DNA of 64,000 nucleotides, taken from the NCBI GenBank assembly GCA_963082975.1, contig OY720345.1:26234611-26298610 (forward strand). The letters run 5' to 3'. This stretch comes from Labia minor. Taxonomy: Eukaryota; Arthropoda; Insecta; Dermaptera; Spongiphoridae. Below are positions 42,970 through 53,759 of the stretch, piece after piece; positions within the stretch are counted from its first letter, which is position 1; each line of letters starts with the position of its first letter. Position numbers and translations under genes: made by a program. The notes under the pieces were generated by a model, which did not search any database, was not told the origin of the DNA, and was given only the letters and a program-made list of their open reading frames with translations.

Positions 42970-45130
42970 TTGACTATTTGATAGATTTATATTTTCTTCC
43001 TATATATTTCAAATCAAAATATAAGAAATAAACTCATACTTCTTTCTTAAATGAGTTTGAAAAGTAAAAAACAAAAAATATTTTAAGAAAACAAAAATAC
43101 ATTTGAAAGATTATCATTATTTTTTTATCTTATAGAGAGTAAAAAAGAGAATTATTTTATTTTAAAAATAATATATACATTCACTTTTAACAAGAGTGAA
43201 AAACATTTTTTTTTTAAGTTTTTCGTCTTAATGGAAAATAAATTTCCTTCCCTTCGCTCTTGTTATTATATTAGGCACTTAGTAACTCTAGTATTTGAAA
43301 TAAATTACGATGGAAACCTTCTAATCCCAAATGGTTTAATCTGACCTCTTGGTATTTAACGAAGAAGTATATTACTTGAGAGTGAAGAAAATTGGGCCAA
43401 CTGGATTATATATATGCTCTTTAAGAAATTACCATACTATAATTAGAATTTTAACCTCCTAATAAAAAATAAAAAAAAAATGGTTAAAAGTAAAACTATA
43501 TTTTTTTTTCTTGATCGTTTTTGTGTTTTATACGTATAAGTTTGAAATATACCGGAAATCAATTAATCATTAATCAATTTTTTTTTTATTATTTTATTTA
43601 TTAAAATTAATTATAAAATGCCTTGCTTAAAATTATAGGTATATAATATTACATTTATACAATCTGTTTTTATTCTTTTATATTGCCATTTGATAACATA
43701 TTATTTATTTATTTATTATAACAACCATTTTTATATTTTAAAATAATTAAAAAATTAATCTTTCAGGCTTGTTAAATATAATTTTTATTTAATTAACAGC
43801 ATTTAAACAAAAAATAAAAATAAAAACTAAATGGTTAATTTTTAACGAAATTTTTTTAATTTTTTGCTATGTCCGAAATTATTTTAATGTCTTGGACTAA
43901 AATTTTTTCTAATTAAAGTAGTAAAAAATAATAAAATTTAATGAAAAAACATTAAGTAATGATTTAGAAACTCGATTCCAAAAATTCTAATTAAAAGTCA
44001 TATTCTCTCAGGCCTTAGAAATTTTGATCTCTCCATTTTCTCAATTTTCGAATTACTACCTCCCTACTGATTTCAAATCCAATTTAAAAAATAAAATTTT
44101 ATAATTTTATTTGAACAGAAATTAATATAATTTTGTTTACATTGGCCTTCGAAGAGATCTTGCCATCTTTGTTTTCATTTTGCTTGTTCATTAGTTGATT
44201 GTTGGAGATATATATGTCTGTCTGTATCTTCTCTTTTTCCTTTTGCTACCCTTAATATTCAAACTTGTACCAACGCCTAACAAAGTTTCATTTAGTTTTG
44301 TAATACCACTTAAATTGGATAAATAAATCAGAAGTTGTTAATTTCTCTTTAATTCAGTTTTCTCTCAGAACTTCGTTTTTCTGAATTTTGTTAGAAAATT
44401 GACTTTAAATTTAAATCCTCATCTTCCTATTCGTGTTTCGGTTTAAAATTGTTTTTTTTTCAATTATTAAAATATCACCTCTATAAATATATATAAAAAA
44501 AACAGTCAGTTATTCGAGTAGTTTAGACATTTTTGGATTATATTTGAAGAAGGTATGATTGATGGATAGGGTGGGAATCGATTTAGTTATGGAAACCCGT
44601 TTGGAAAGTCTACCCACAAATCCAAAGAACTTTGCTCTCTTTTTTATTTAAATTGTTTTACTTTTGTTTAGTTTTTATTTATATATACAAATATTGATTC
44701 GGGATTTTCTTTCACTTGGATAGAGATGTCAAAATAATTTAAAATTTTATTGATAATTTAAGGAACGGAACTAATATTATATACTTAGGTCAATTAAATC
44801 TAACAACTAATCCTGAAAAATCAAAAGACGGACTGAAAAAAGCATTTGTCATAGTGAGACGAGTAACTATTAGGCTGTGAATTGTGTATTTGGTTTTAAG
44901 ATTTTAAAATTACGAAACTTGGAAAAAAAGTTAATATTTATTTTAATTTAAAATCTAAATTCATCATTGCAAAATGAATTGGAAAGTAGAAAATAATTTT
45001 TTAATATATAGACTGTCAACTAAAAAACCAAATATGTAAGAAATTTAGAATGGCTCCTTAACAGAATAAGAAGTCCTGAGAGCAAAAAATAAAGAAATTC
45101 TAAAACTAATAATTTATCAAAATTGAAAGT
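42970..45130. other. AT-rich sequence without recognised features
   Basis: A patch at 44140-44300 and another at 44520-44630 are slightly more complex. No frame, repeat or RNA gene recognised. Confidence 0.4.
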
Positions 45131-45133
45131 AAA

Positions 45134-45691
45134 TAAGCTGGAGTGTCTCCATTCGACTATCTCGCAAATATGAATTATATTTAAATTAAATTAAAATGAA
45201 TAAATAATATTTATTAATCCAGCGCGTGTTTGGCTCTTTGTTGATGGCACCACGTCACGTGCTGGCGGGTGATTTGCAGTATTAAAAAATTAATTCTGAT
45301 ATTTTCAGCGATTCAATCAAGCTGAAATTCTATATATAGCAGTTTTATACAATTTTTAATCATGTGAAAAACTATCAAACATATATCTTTATTTTTATGG
45401 AGAGTTTAGAGGAAGAAACAATGAAAACGTGGTAGGTAATGGTCCTCTTCCGAACATTTCTCAAAAGTTGATAGAAAACTACGAATTTATGAATAATGCC
45501 CGTATACCAAATTTCATTATTCTAGCTCAAACAGTTTTTGCGTAATTTTGTCTACATACACACATACACACATAGAGACAGATATTTTTCTCAACCTTAG
45601 TGAAAATGACTCAAGGACCTTCAAAACGTATAAAAACATCAAAATCTCGACATCGAAAATGATCGCAATACTATCTCTGGCGAGAGATAGT
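45134..45691 (+). repeat. Family C repeat, copy 1 (about 560 bp)
   Basis: It starts TAAGCTGGAGTGTCTCC (small stem-loop TGGAGTGTCTCCA), contains GCGTGTTTGGCTCTTTG, CACCACGTCACGTGCTGGCG and GCGATTCAATCAAGCTG, and ends with a stem-loop CTATCTCTGGCGAGAGATAG. The inverted copy is at 59477-60071. Short stem-loops at both ends and no long inverted repeats leave the class open. The open frames across its end on both strands are incidental. Confidence 0.65.
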
Positions 45692-45738
45692 AAAAATATA
45701 AACATAAATAAGTTCGTTAAAACCTTAAAACTAAAATA

Positions 45739-45741
<3 letters not shown>

Positions 45742-45769
<28 letters not shown>

Positions 45770-45905
45770 TTGAAACTCGAGGAACCTCATTGATTTATGG
45801 GGTAAGGAAATCATCCATCATATTTATAAAAAATTAGTTTCAATTTCAACCAAACGACCTCCTCAGGGAGTATTTAGTCTTCTTCGACGGGGCACAGCCA
45901 GACAA
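45742..45905 (-). repeat. Dispersed repeat with (AAT)n tail, copy 2
   Basis: On the minus strand it starts GTCTGGCTGTGCCCCGTCG, with a GAAGAAGACTAAATACTCC block, and ends in an AAT run of about 9 units (45742-45770 on the plus strand). Related to 2060-2235. Confidence 0.5.
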
Positions 45906-46095
45906 AAAATAGACTACTAAAATATATGATATATTAAAGATCCGATGTTAAAAATATATTAAAATTTATTTGTTATATAATTTTAAATTTGTTTAAGAAG
46001 GGCTAGATTGTATTGTTCAGATGAAAAAAATTAAAATAAACATTTTGTTCAGATGAAAAAAATTAAAATAAAATTAGATTTTTCTAAACAAAATT
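45906..46095. other. AT-rich spacer
   Basis: A GATGAAAAAAATTAAAATAAA block occurs twice in tandem at about 46019-46075. Confidence 0.4.
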
Positions 46096-46099
46096 ATTT

Positions 46100-46440
46100 T
46101 TATATAATATTATATAACAGAGGTTAATAGGGATGGTGAGGAAGGAAAGTGGGTGTAGAGCGTGGAGAGTGATCCACTTCCGGTATATGTGATGCTCGAC
46201 GGTTGACTCATCTGCATCTCGGTACCTGTGTTGTTGTTGGGATGAGAGGGGTAGGGGATTGGTTGCCGGGCGAGGCGCTCTGCCGGGGCTTATTGATCCA
46301 GCTCTTGCCTTGGCGCTCGCAGCCACTGCTCATAGCTCAAACTACCCTTGCCCTCTTACCCTTTTTGGGGCCCTTCTGCCCCACTGCCCCAGATAGTACC
46401 GCTCGTTGCCTTCAAAGGTTATTTGTTAAACCAGAATGAG
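46100..46440. other. GC-rich island, coding strand undecided
   Basis: Clearly GC-richer than anything nearby. All three minus frames and one plus frame have open stretches. On the minus strand one gives MSSGCERQGKSWINKPRQS, then ASPGNQSPTPLIPTTTQ, ending at ACAG|GTACCG, a possible donor; another gives QQQHRYRDADESTVEHHIY. On the plus strand 46203-46439 is open for 78 codons. No domain is recognised and no frame wins. It could be a host exon, a CpG-type island or captured sequence. Confidence 0.35.
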
Positions 46441-46529
46441 GACACAACTTCTTTATCGATACCGCCCTGTATATTTCTACCGTTCTAAGTTGATCAACAT
46501 ATCATATTGTCCTTTTTTATTAAAACACT

Positions 46530-46670
46530 AGCTGCTCAGAGCGCCTTCGGCGCTCTTCACACCTAGACGGGGGCTCCGCCCCCTGTACCCCCGAGTTGTA
46601 CATAGTATTTGGTGGTTGAAAGTATTAAAAGGTTTTCATCCATTTTGTTTCAATCAGTATATTACATAAA
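46530..46670 (-). mobile_element. Helitron-type 3' terminus (family H1)
   Basis: On the minus strand the stem-loop GAGCGCCGAAGGCGCTC is followed by TGAGCAG, CTAG and T. The 130 bases before it (minus sense) match 36200-36330, including CAATCAGTATATTACATAA-like and AAAAGGTTTTCATCCATT blocks read in reverse. A possible 5' partner on the same strand is at 49450, which would enclose the LINE at 46755-47775. Confidence 0.65.
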
Positions 46671-46754
46671 ACATTCATTTCTTTTTGTGTTCTTATTTAA
46701 AAAATATATTTTAATTTAATCACTATATTAATTATATATATTATTATTGTATAT

Positions 46755-47775
46755 GTTATATCTATCTACCTATGTGGCTCAAAGATACTCTAAAGTTCTT
46801 AGCAGCAACAACCACATTTCTCCAAGTGTCCCTATCCTGAGCCCTTATTCCATCTCTCTTACGTCCCTTCCTACGCGTCATTGGTTTTCCAAGCGGACGT
46901 TTTCCAATCGGTCTTCCCACCAATATATTTTTCCTCTCCCATTCTTGCCACGTGCCCTGCCTATCGCAGCTTTTTCCCTTTTATAACCCTAACTATTTCT
47001 GAAGATGCAGAGAGGCCATGCAATTTCTTGTTATACAGTCTCCCTCATACCCGGTGACCTCATCTTTCTTTGGCCAATAAATGCAGGGAAGAATCCTATT
47101 CTCAAATACTCTGAATCTACTCTCATCTCCAAGGGTCATAGACCATGCCTCCCACCCATATAATGCAACAGGCAAAATAATCTTTTTATATATTCCCTTT
47201 GATAATAATTTTGAAGAGATAAGCCTCTTTATTGCAGATAACAGGCGTTTCCCGATTGCAACCCCGATTTAAATTCTTCTCAAATATTATTATCCTTCGT
47301 GATTACATTCAATTTTTCTACATATTCAAATTCTACATTTTGTATCTTAAGATTTTGTATGTTAATACTCTTCCTCTTTGTTACTAAATATTTTTTCTTA
47401 TCACTATTAATTTCAAACCTCCATTAAATTTTCCTCGCTATCTGTAATTGCAATTGCCGAATCTCCTATTATATTTAAGTCGTCTGAGTAACCTAATATT
47501 TTACAATTGATTTCCGCATCTTATTCTTTCTTTACTACCTTCAAGAGAAATTTGAAGATTGAAAATTTGAAAAAGTTTATCCGGATCTATTGAGTTATGC
47601 GTATGTTTTACTAAAGTCTACAAATAATTAGTGAACAGAAATATTGAATTCGCGGTTTTGTTCCTAATATCTGTCATAATGAAAATATCTTAATTAATGT
47701 TGGTCGATTTGGCCTGAACCCGCAATGATATCTCCTAATATTTCCTCCGCCTATAGTTTATAAGTATTGTATATG
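46755..47775 (-). pseudogene. LINE copy with part of the reverse transcriptase
   Basis: Minus-strand text in order: RRRKYxEISLRVQAKS (corresponding to the EYQCGFRPN region), VDFSKTYDSIDRDKLF-like text, a gap, ILGYSDDLNIIGDSAI with the RT active-site box (YADD changed to YSDD), then MPVALYGWEAWSMTLGDESR, FRVFENRILPCIYWPKKDE, VTGYEGDCITRNCMASLH and the GRPIGKRPLGKPMTR-like end. Sizeable pieces between are missing and several frames are needed. It is the longest LINE copy here. Confidence 0.75.
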
Positions 47776-47779
47776 TTAT

Positions 47780-49080
47780 AATAGAGTATAATATTTCTTG
47801 ATCATTACATTTTGGTATTTTATTTTCATTGCTAGATTATTATTGAATATTTTTAATTATAATGAAACTTGAGAAAATGCAAAAATAGAGACTTGAGACA
47901 ATTTATAAAAATTAACGGTATAAAACTATAGATAAATTACCAATATATACATTCATTAATAGTATTAATTTAAATTAATTGATTTATTTGTTTTTTTTAT
48001 TATTAAGTTCATTTATTAATTTTTTTAGATCATAGTTATTTTCCTTAAAAGAAACTTAAATTCTGTGGTGCTAGGGGATTTGAAAATTATTAGCCGCAAT
48101 ATGAAGATTTCGCTTACAGTTTCTGTCATGTCCGACCTCCATCCAACAGTTATTTTCTGTTAAGTTTTTTGCTTCTCTTAAACATGTGATCTATATATTT
48201 AATTTTTTTTGATTCATTATAATAAAATTTAAACAAATAAAAATTTTTACTTTGTTAATTTATATAAATTTCAATATAAACTGATTGTGAGTGATACGCT
48301 TAGCCAATACTCTGAATAATTTGTGTACAAAAATATTGAATGTTCTTAGCGAGATTTGATATAATGTTGTACGATTTGTCCTAAATCTGAATTAGAAGAA
48401 AATTATAAATTGCATTAAAATGAGACCTTTTAGAATAAATTATTTAATTGAAATGATATTTAAATATAAGAATTTAAAAAAATATTATATTCTTTGTTTG
48501 GCAATTGTTATTTAATTATGTGCAACATGATTCGACTTGCACAGAGCATCGTTATTTTTTATTAATATCACATAATAAAAATGAATCTTTTAAACATAAT
48601 AAATAAAAAAGACATTTTAATAAATTTAAAAAATATACCCAATTTAAAAATGTCAAAAATTTAAAACAACTTTATATCATCATATTTTAATTTTTATATA
48701 ATATATATATATTTAGTAATTAATAATAGAGTAATTAAATTAAAATAAAAAACAAAGATAATATAATTCAGTCATTTTAATTCAGGTTAAATAATATTTT
48801 TTTTTATTATTCAATGATAAAATTTATATATTATTATATATATATTATAGAAAAGAAGAAATATTCAATTAAATAAAAAATAATTTAAGATAAAAATATG
48901 ATCTAATAAATATTTTAATTAAATTGAGAACTTTTAGAATAAATTATTTAATTGAATTGATATTTGTATATTAGAATTTAAAATAAAAAGGGAAATATTA
49001 TAATAATTCTTCGATTGGGAATCTCTATGATAATTCATTGTTTGAAATGATTCCGCTAGGCCGACAGTGAGCCGCGAGCT
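47780..49080. other. AT-rich with an internal direct duplication
   Basis: A block near 48422-48545 (TTTTAGAATAAATTATTTAATTG then a variable part) recurs at about 48930-49070. A non-repetitive patch at 48062-48180 (ATTAGCCGCAATATGAAG, CATGTCCGACCTCCATCC) could be conserved non-coding sequence. Confidence 0.4.
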
Positions 49081-49084
49081 GCTC

Positions 49085-49261
49085 TTGAATGAACAACACG
49101 GAGAATTATATAAACTTTAAAAAATTAATTTCTGCGGTTATTGATAAGATATTAATAAAATTTATAGCCTATGTTACTCTAGAGGTATATAAGAATATTG
49201 TGATGTAATTTCAAAGAAATCGGTTCAGCCAATTCTGAGTCTATAAAATAGTAATTTTCCG

Positions 49262-49336
<75 letters not shown>

Positions 49337-49450
49337 GTGAAAAATTCTAAAGTCACTTTTGGATTCTAGAGGTCATGAAACGCGAAGATATGCAAAAATT
49401 TTTAAATTCTGAGCAATGTGCAGACAAAAACCTTTTTTTATATATATAGA
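49085..49450 (-). mobile_element. Helitron-type 5' end with a (GTCT)n leader
   Basis: On the minus strand it starts A|TCTATATATATAAAA at 49450, runs through GTCTGCACATTGCTCAG and ACGTCTGTC to a GTCT repeat of about 18 units (GACA on the plus strand, 49262-49335), then TGGCTGAACCGATTTC and ATAGGCTATAAATTTTATT. The same downstream block sits at 13890-13995. Its 3' partner may be 46530. Confidence 0.55.
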
Positions 49451-49454
49451 TTTC

Positions 49455-50250
49455 ACTCGGAATAAAGGAAAATCATTTAAATAAATTGCAACAAATATTC
49501 TTGGATATTCAATATAAAATTCCATATAACTATTTAGAATTAAATAATAGTCAACAATTATAAATAGATATATATACAGGAGTATATATAATTCAAATTT
49601 AATTCTATAATTAATTAGTATCTCTTTTTTAAATAGTGTTTATATTTGTTTTTTTAAATACAACTTTAAACCTTTTATTTTAATTTTTATTTAAGTATTT
49701 TATTTTATTTTAATTTATTTTCAAAAAAATTTAATTTAATTTCATATGAGACTTAATACTGTCCTCAATAAAAGAAGTATTTCTACAAAAACAATTTTTT
49801 TAATTAATTAACTCTAGTGCATATTTACGTAATTATGAGGATAAAAGGGTAAAATGTATCATAACATATATTAATACTGAAATTATTTAATGTATAATTA
49901 TAATATTTTTGCATTTTGTTCAATAATTAAAATAATATTTTTATATTATAAAATTAAGAGTTGAAAATCTTCTAAACCAACGTTTCTCAAAAAGTGTATT
50001 GAGGAAAAAATTTCGCTGGCAATAGAATTTTTAATGCCTTTTTGTAACCACTTATTCCTGACTACACTTAAAGTGCCCTTAAAAAATAAGTATCGAAACA
50101 GATTAGATATCAAACCTAATCTAAAAATAAAATTGTCATTACGTGCTAATCTGAAGTTGTTAGGTGTTGACAAACAACATAATTCTTTGCACTAAGGCCA
50201 AAATAGGGTAAAACAATGTTTACTATAGTTTTAAATGAATATAATTGTTA
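49455..50250. other. AT-rich sequence without recognised features
   Basis: A short minus frame at 49946-50173 has no recognisable domain and is probably chance. Confidence 0.4.
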
Positions 50251-50255
50251 TTTTG

Positions 50256-50755
50256 TACCGATCGACGATAGAAATGGAAGGTATTGTTTTCACAACAAAT
50301 TTCACATGTGGAGTTTTTTTTTACATATTTCCACAAATCATGCATTTTGTTAATAGAAAAAAGTATTTTTAGCATGATATCTGTCCGTCCGTCTGTCCAT
50401 CGTGTGTCCGTATAGACTTAGCTTGAACTGCTCAACGGATTTTGATAAAATTAGATATATTTACTTAATGCATCAGTAGCATAAATTCATCAACTTTTGG
50501 TATATATTTCACTTAAAATATAGTAGTAGTTAATATTTGCTTAATTAAACCAAAAATAAAAACCAAGATAATATAATTTATTCATTTTAATTCGAGTTTT
50601 AAAAATATTTTTTTTTTGATTGTTTATATAATTATATATATATATATAATTTTGTTTGGAAATTAATTTATTTCAAATCTTCGGTCGGTTCTGTGTCTGG
50701 CCACAGCTCATATTTTAATTACTTATATTTTACTTATTGTATATAATTATTTTAC

Positions 50756-50786
<31 letters not shown>

Positions 50787-51417
50787 CCGACCGACGATAG
50801 TAAGGGAGGTATTGTTTTCACACCAAATTTCACATGTGGAGATTTTTACATATCTCCACGAATCATGCATTTTCTTAACAGAAAAAAGTATTTTTAGCAT
50901 GATGTCTGTCCGTCCGTCCGTCCGTCCCTCCGTCTGTCCGTATAGATGTGTACAGCCTAAACGGCTGAACGGATTTCGATGAAATTTGGTATATTTACTT
51001 AATGCATCAGTGGGATGAATTGATCAACTTTTGGTGCAAATCCGGAAACCGGCAGTGGTAGTACTAGCGATCGACGATAGGAAGGGAAGGGTTATTTTCA
51101 CACCAAATTTAACATGAGGAGATTTTTTACATTCACCACGAATCATGCACTTTGTATTGGTTTTATCCTCGAGACAAATCAAATTTATTAGTTTTTTCTT
51201 GATTTAAAATTATATGACGTCATCCAGCCATTCATGACGTCACAGCCTGGTCTTGCATATATGTTATAAATAAAATAAAATTAAAAATATTTATGTTATA
51301 TTCATATCTGATTTTTATTACATTAATAGATATATTAAAATTATTTGAAATTGTTTCTGTAGCTGGAAATTAATTTACTTCAAACCGTCGGTCGGTTCGG
51401 ACCTGGCCACAGGTCAA
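50256..51417 (-). mobile_element. Family K repeat, two units in tandem
   Basis: Unit 1 (about 50256-50712) and unit 2 (about 50787-51417) share the CGACGATAG, CACATGTGGAG, AATCATGCATTTT, GTCCGTCCGTC leader and AACGGATTT(C/T)GATaAAATT order, and each ends in a GTCGGTCGGTTC block followed by a GGCCACAG stem-loop. Unit 2 repeats its first block at 51066. Orientation is opposite to 27600-28285. The frame at 50737-50982 is incidental. Confidence 0.6.
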
Positions 51418-51469
51418 CTTATTTTGTATAAAATAAGCAAACAAATGAATTGATTTTTTATTAAAAAAT

Positions 51470-51620
51470 AGAATTTAGAGTCCAAGAGGTGACGTGTCTC
51501 AACATGCATCAGTCCGCTTGAATCGGAGCAAGCGTACGGTTACTTGAAAACGACTGCAGAATAAGCAGTTGAAACGTTGTACAATTATTTTAATTTAATA
51601 AATAATTTTATACAAATAAT
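51470..51620 (+). repeat. Retroelement-like 3' remnant
   Basis: A GC-richer stretch (CATCAGTCCGCTTGAATCGG, GACTGCAGAATAAGCAG) ends in TTGAAACGTTGTACAA and a TTTAATAAATAATTTT tail. A GAAACGTTGTAC block followed by an AT tail is common at the 3' ends of Penelope-like elements in arthropods, but no coding part is present, so the family is tentative. Confidence 0.3.
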
Positions 51621-51624
51621 GTGG

Positions 51625-53175
51625 TCTTTTAATAAAAATTCTCTTAATAAATATAATTTATTTTGAAAATATTTTTTTTATCATAAGAAGGACCCCTAAA
51701 AATTTTAAAACCTTGTACCGGGTGGCTCCTAAAATACATGTGAAATGCTGTCCTAAAATACAATATAAAATAATATTATATATATATATTGCGGTATTAT
51801 CTATCAATACCCCTGTGAATTATTTGATTTTATTAGCCTATTAAAAGTTTGATAGGCAGATTGTAAAATATTAATATATATTGTACCATCACTGTGTGGG
51901 AATATAATCGATTGCGTTATATTAAACATAAAATGTTGAATTTATTTCTCAAATGTTATTTTATATGATGAACTCCCTCCTACCCCGATCCAACAAAATG
52001 TATATTTATCTTCCCATTAATATTCTATATATCAATATAAAACTAATATGTTTCAAAGAAGAACAATTTCGATTGATTTATTAAAAAATAATAAATCTTT
52101 AATTAAATATAAAAGAAATGGTATACTATTTATTTTAAAAACCTATTTTAAATGAATGATTCATGTTTAACTAATTATTTTTTACTCTTGTACATTTTAC
52201 AAATTTATCTTAATACAGAAAATATAAAAAAAAATTAATACCTGCATTTTTTGTGGTTTGAATTTTTTACATATTGGCACTTCCATAAATTCCTTTTTAA
52301 TTATCTCTATTAATTTATTTTTAATAAATACTTTATAATATACTTGTTCAATATGAAATAATAATTAATCATTGAATAAAATTATAAAATAACTAACCAC
52401 TGTTAAACATAACACGATTTTCTTGAATAGTAGTCCCCTTACACCCATTTTGATAATAAATTACAGTGCTTACAAACAATTTTGAACGTTAAATTTAAAT
52501 TTATCAAAACTATTTTAATAAAATTATAATAAAAACTGCTCTCATATCTCCATGGACAAAAAGTTTTTAAAACTTCACTTTCGTACTAAACTAAATATGG
52601 TAATTATAATTTTTATATTTGTGTTCCTTTTCTTTATTCTAATTTGATAGAATAGTTGAATTGAATTAAATAAGGGTTGTGTGTATTGGACATGTTCCAC
52701 AAGTCATTCTCAGAATTGGTTACTCTTCCTACTCTTCCACTTTATCCACCCACTTGGTGTGTTTCATGTCCGTTGTATTCCTTGTGACTTCACTGGTTGG
52801 TGTGCAAAAGTGTATGATATTAGTTTCAAAGTTGTGTACTTGAGAGGTGGCCACAAACTCTACTGTTTTCACCAACTGCGTATTATATATAAAACTTTGA
52901 TAAAATTTTTATAAAAACATTACACAAAATAATGGCAATTCAAATGTAAATTATATATCAACTAGTTGAATATATTATCGATATTTTTATAATTTTATAA
53001 TCAATAAATATATTGATCAATAATGATGATGATAACTTTTGTAAATTATTTATAAAAATCTTCGAAATTAAGTTTATTTAATCATAAGCAGGATGGAAGA
53101 ATAAAAGATTGATTTTAATATTTCAAAATTTTTTTATATTTATTTTAAATGCTTGCATGTATTTTGATCATTTTT
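51625..53175. other. AT-rich with one complex patch
   Basis: Bases 52670-52880 are more complex and carry a 77-codon plus frame (MYWTCSTSHSQNWLLF...). It has many Cys and Trp but no recognisable domain and no splice signals; not called. The rest is low complexity. Confidence 0.35.
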
Positions 53176-53179
53176 TCAG

Positions 53180-53720
53180 AAAAATTGGTTTTATATATAT
53201 TATTCAAAATAGTTTCCATCATTTTCTACAACTTTTACTCATCTTTCAATATGGAGATACCGTGTCGAAAGAGCGATGTTGGTTCGGCAGCGATCTAATC
53301 AACCTCATTTTTTAGCACTTCTTCAGCATTTTGAAACCGTGTACCAGCCAAGTGATGCTGCACTGATCTGAACAAGTAGTCATCAAAAGGCGCTATGTTT
53401 GGTGAGTAGGCTGGGTGCGGCAAAACTTTCCATTTGAGCTGCAACAATGTATTCTTCACAACTCTTACAATGTCTGGCCGAACCTTGTCATGCAAGAGGA
53501 TGACTTTACATTTCTTACTCGCTATTGCTGGTCTTTTTTGCAACAATATGTTGACATCTGCAGTTACAGTTTCATTAGGTTTTAGCAGCTCGTAATACAC
53601 AACACTTTGCTGTTCCAACTATATGCACAACAAGACTTTATGACCATGAATATTCCGCTCCGGTTTCTTATGTATAGACTATCTGAGAGTCTACCAAGAT
53701 GGTTAAGACATGAGAATTTT
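53180..53720 (-). pseudogene. Old mariner transposase remnant
   Basis: The best minus frame (53295-53618) reads EQQSVVYYELLKPNETVTAD, VNILLQKRPAIASKKCK, VILLHDKVRPDIVRVVKN, LLQLKWKVLPHPAYSPNIAP, FDDYLFRSVQHHLAGTRF. It has the second catalytic Asp (LLHD) and third (DDY) regions of a mariner transposase, with HDN changed to HDK. The N-terminal half is lost, and pieces continue on both sides in other frames. No terminal repeats seen. Related to 3905-4350. Confidence 0.75.
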
Positions 53721-53759
53721 TCTCTGGCACGAAGTTAGTCCTAGCCTACTTGGTCAAAA

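Noticed and set aside
46747-46986. 79-codon plus frame
   Set aside because: Antisense shadow of the LINE at 46755-47775.
49262-49335. GACA repeat as a CRISPR-like or satellite array
   Set aside because: A pure tetranucleotide microsatellite inside a Helitron-type leader, with no spacers.
52681-52914. 77-codon plus frame with many Cys and Trp
   Set aside because: No domain recognised, no splice signals, and it drifts into AT-rich text. Kept only as a note in the surrounding stretch.
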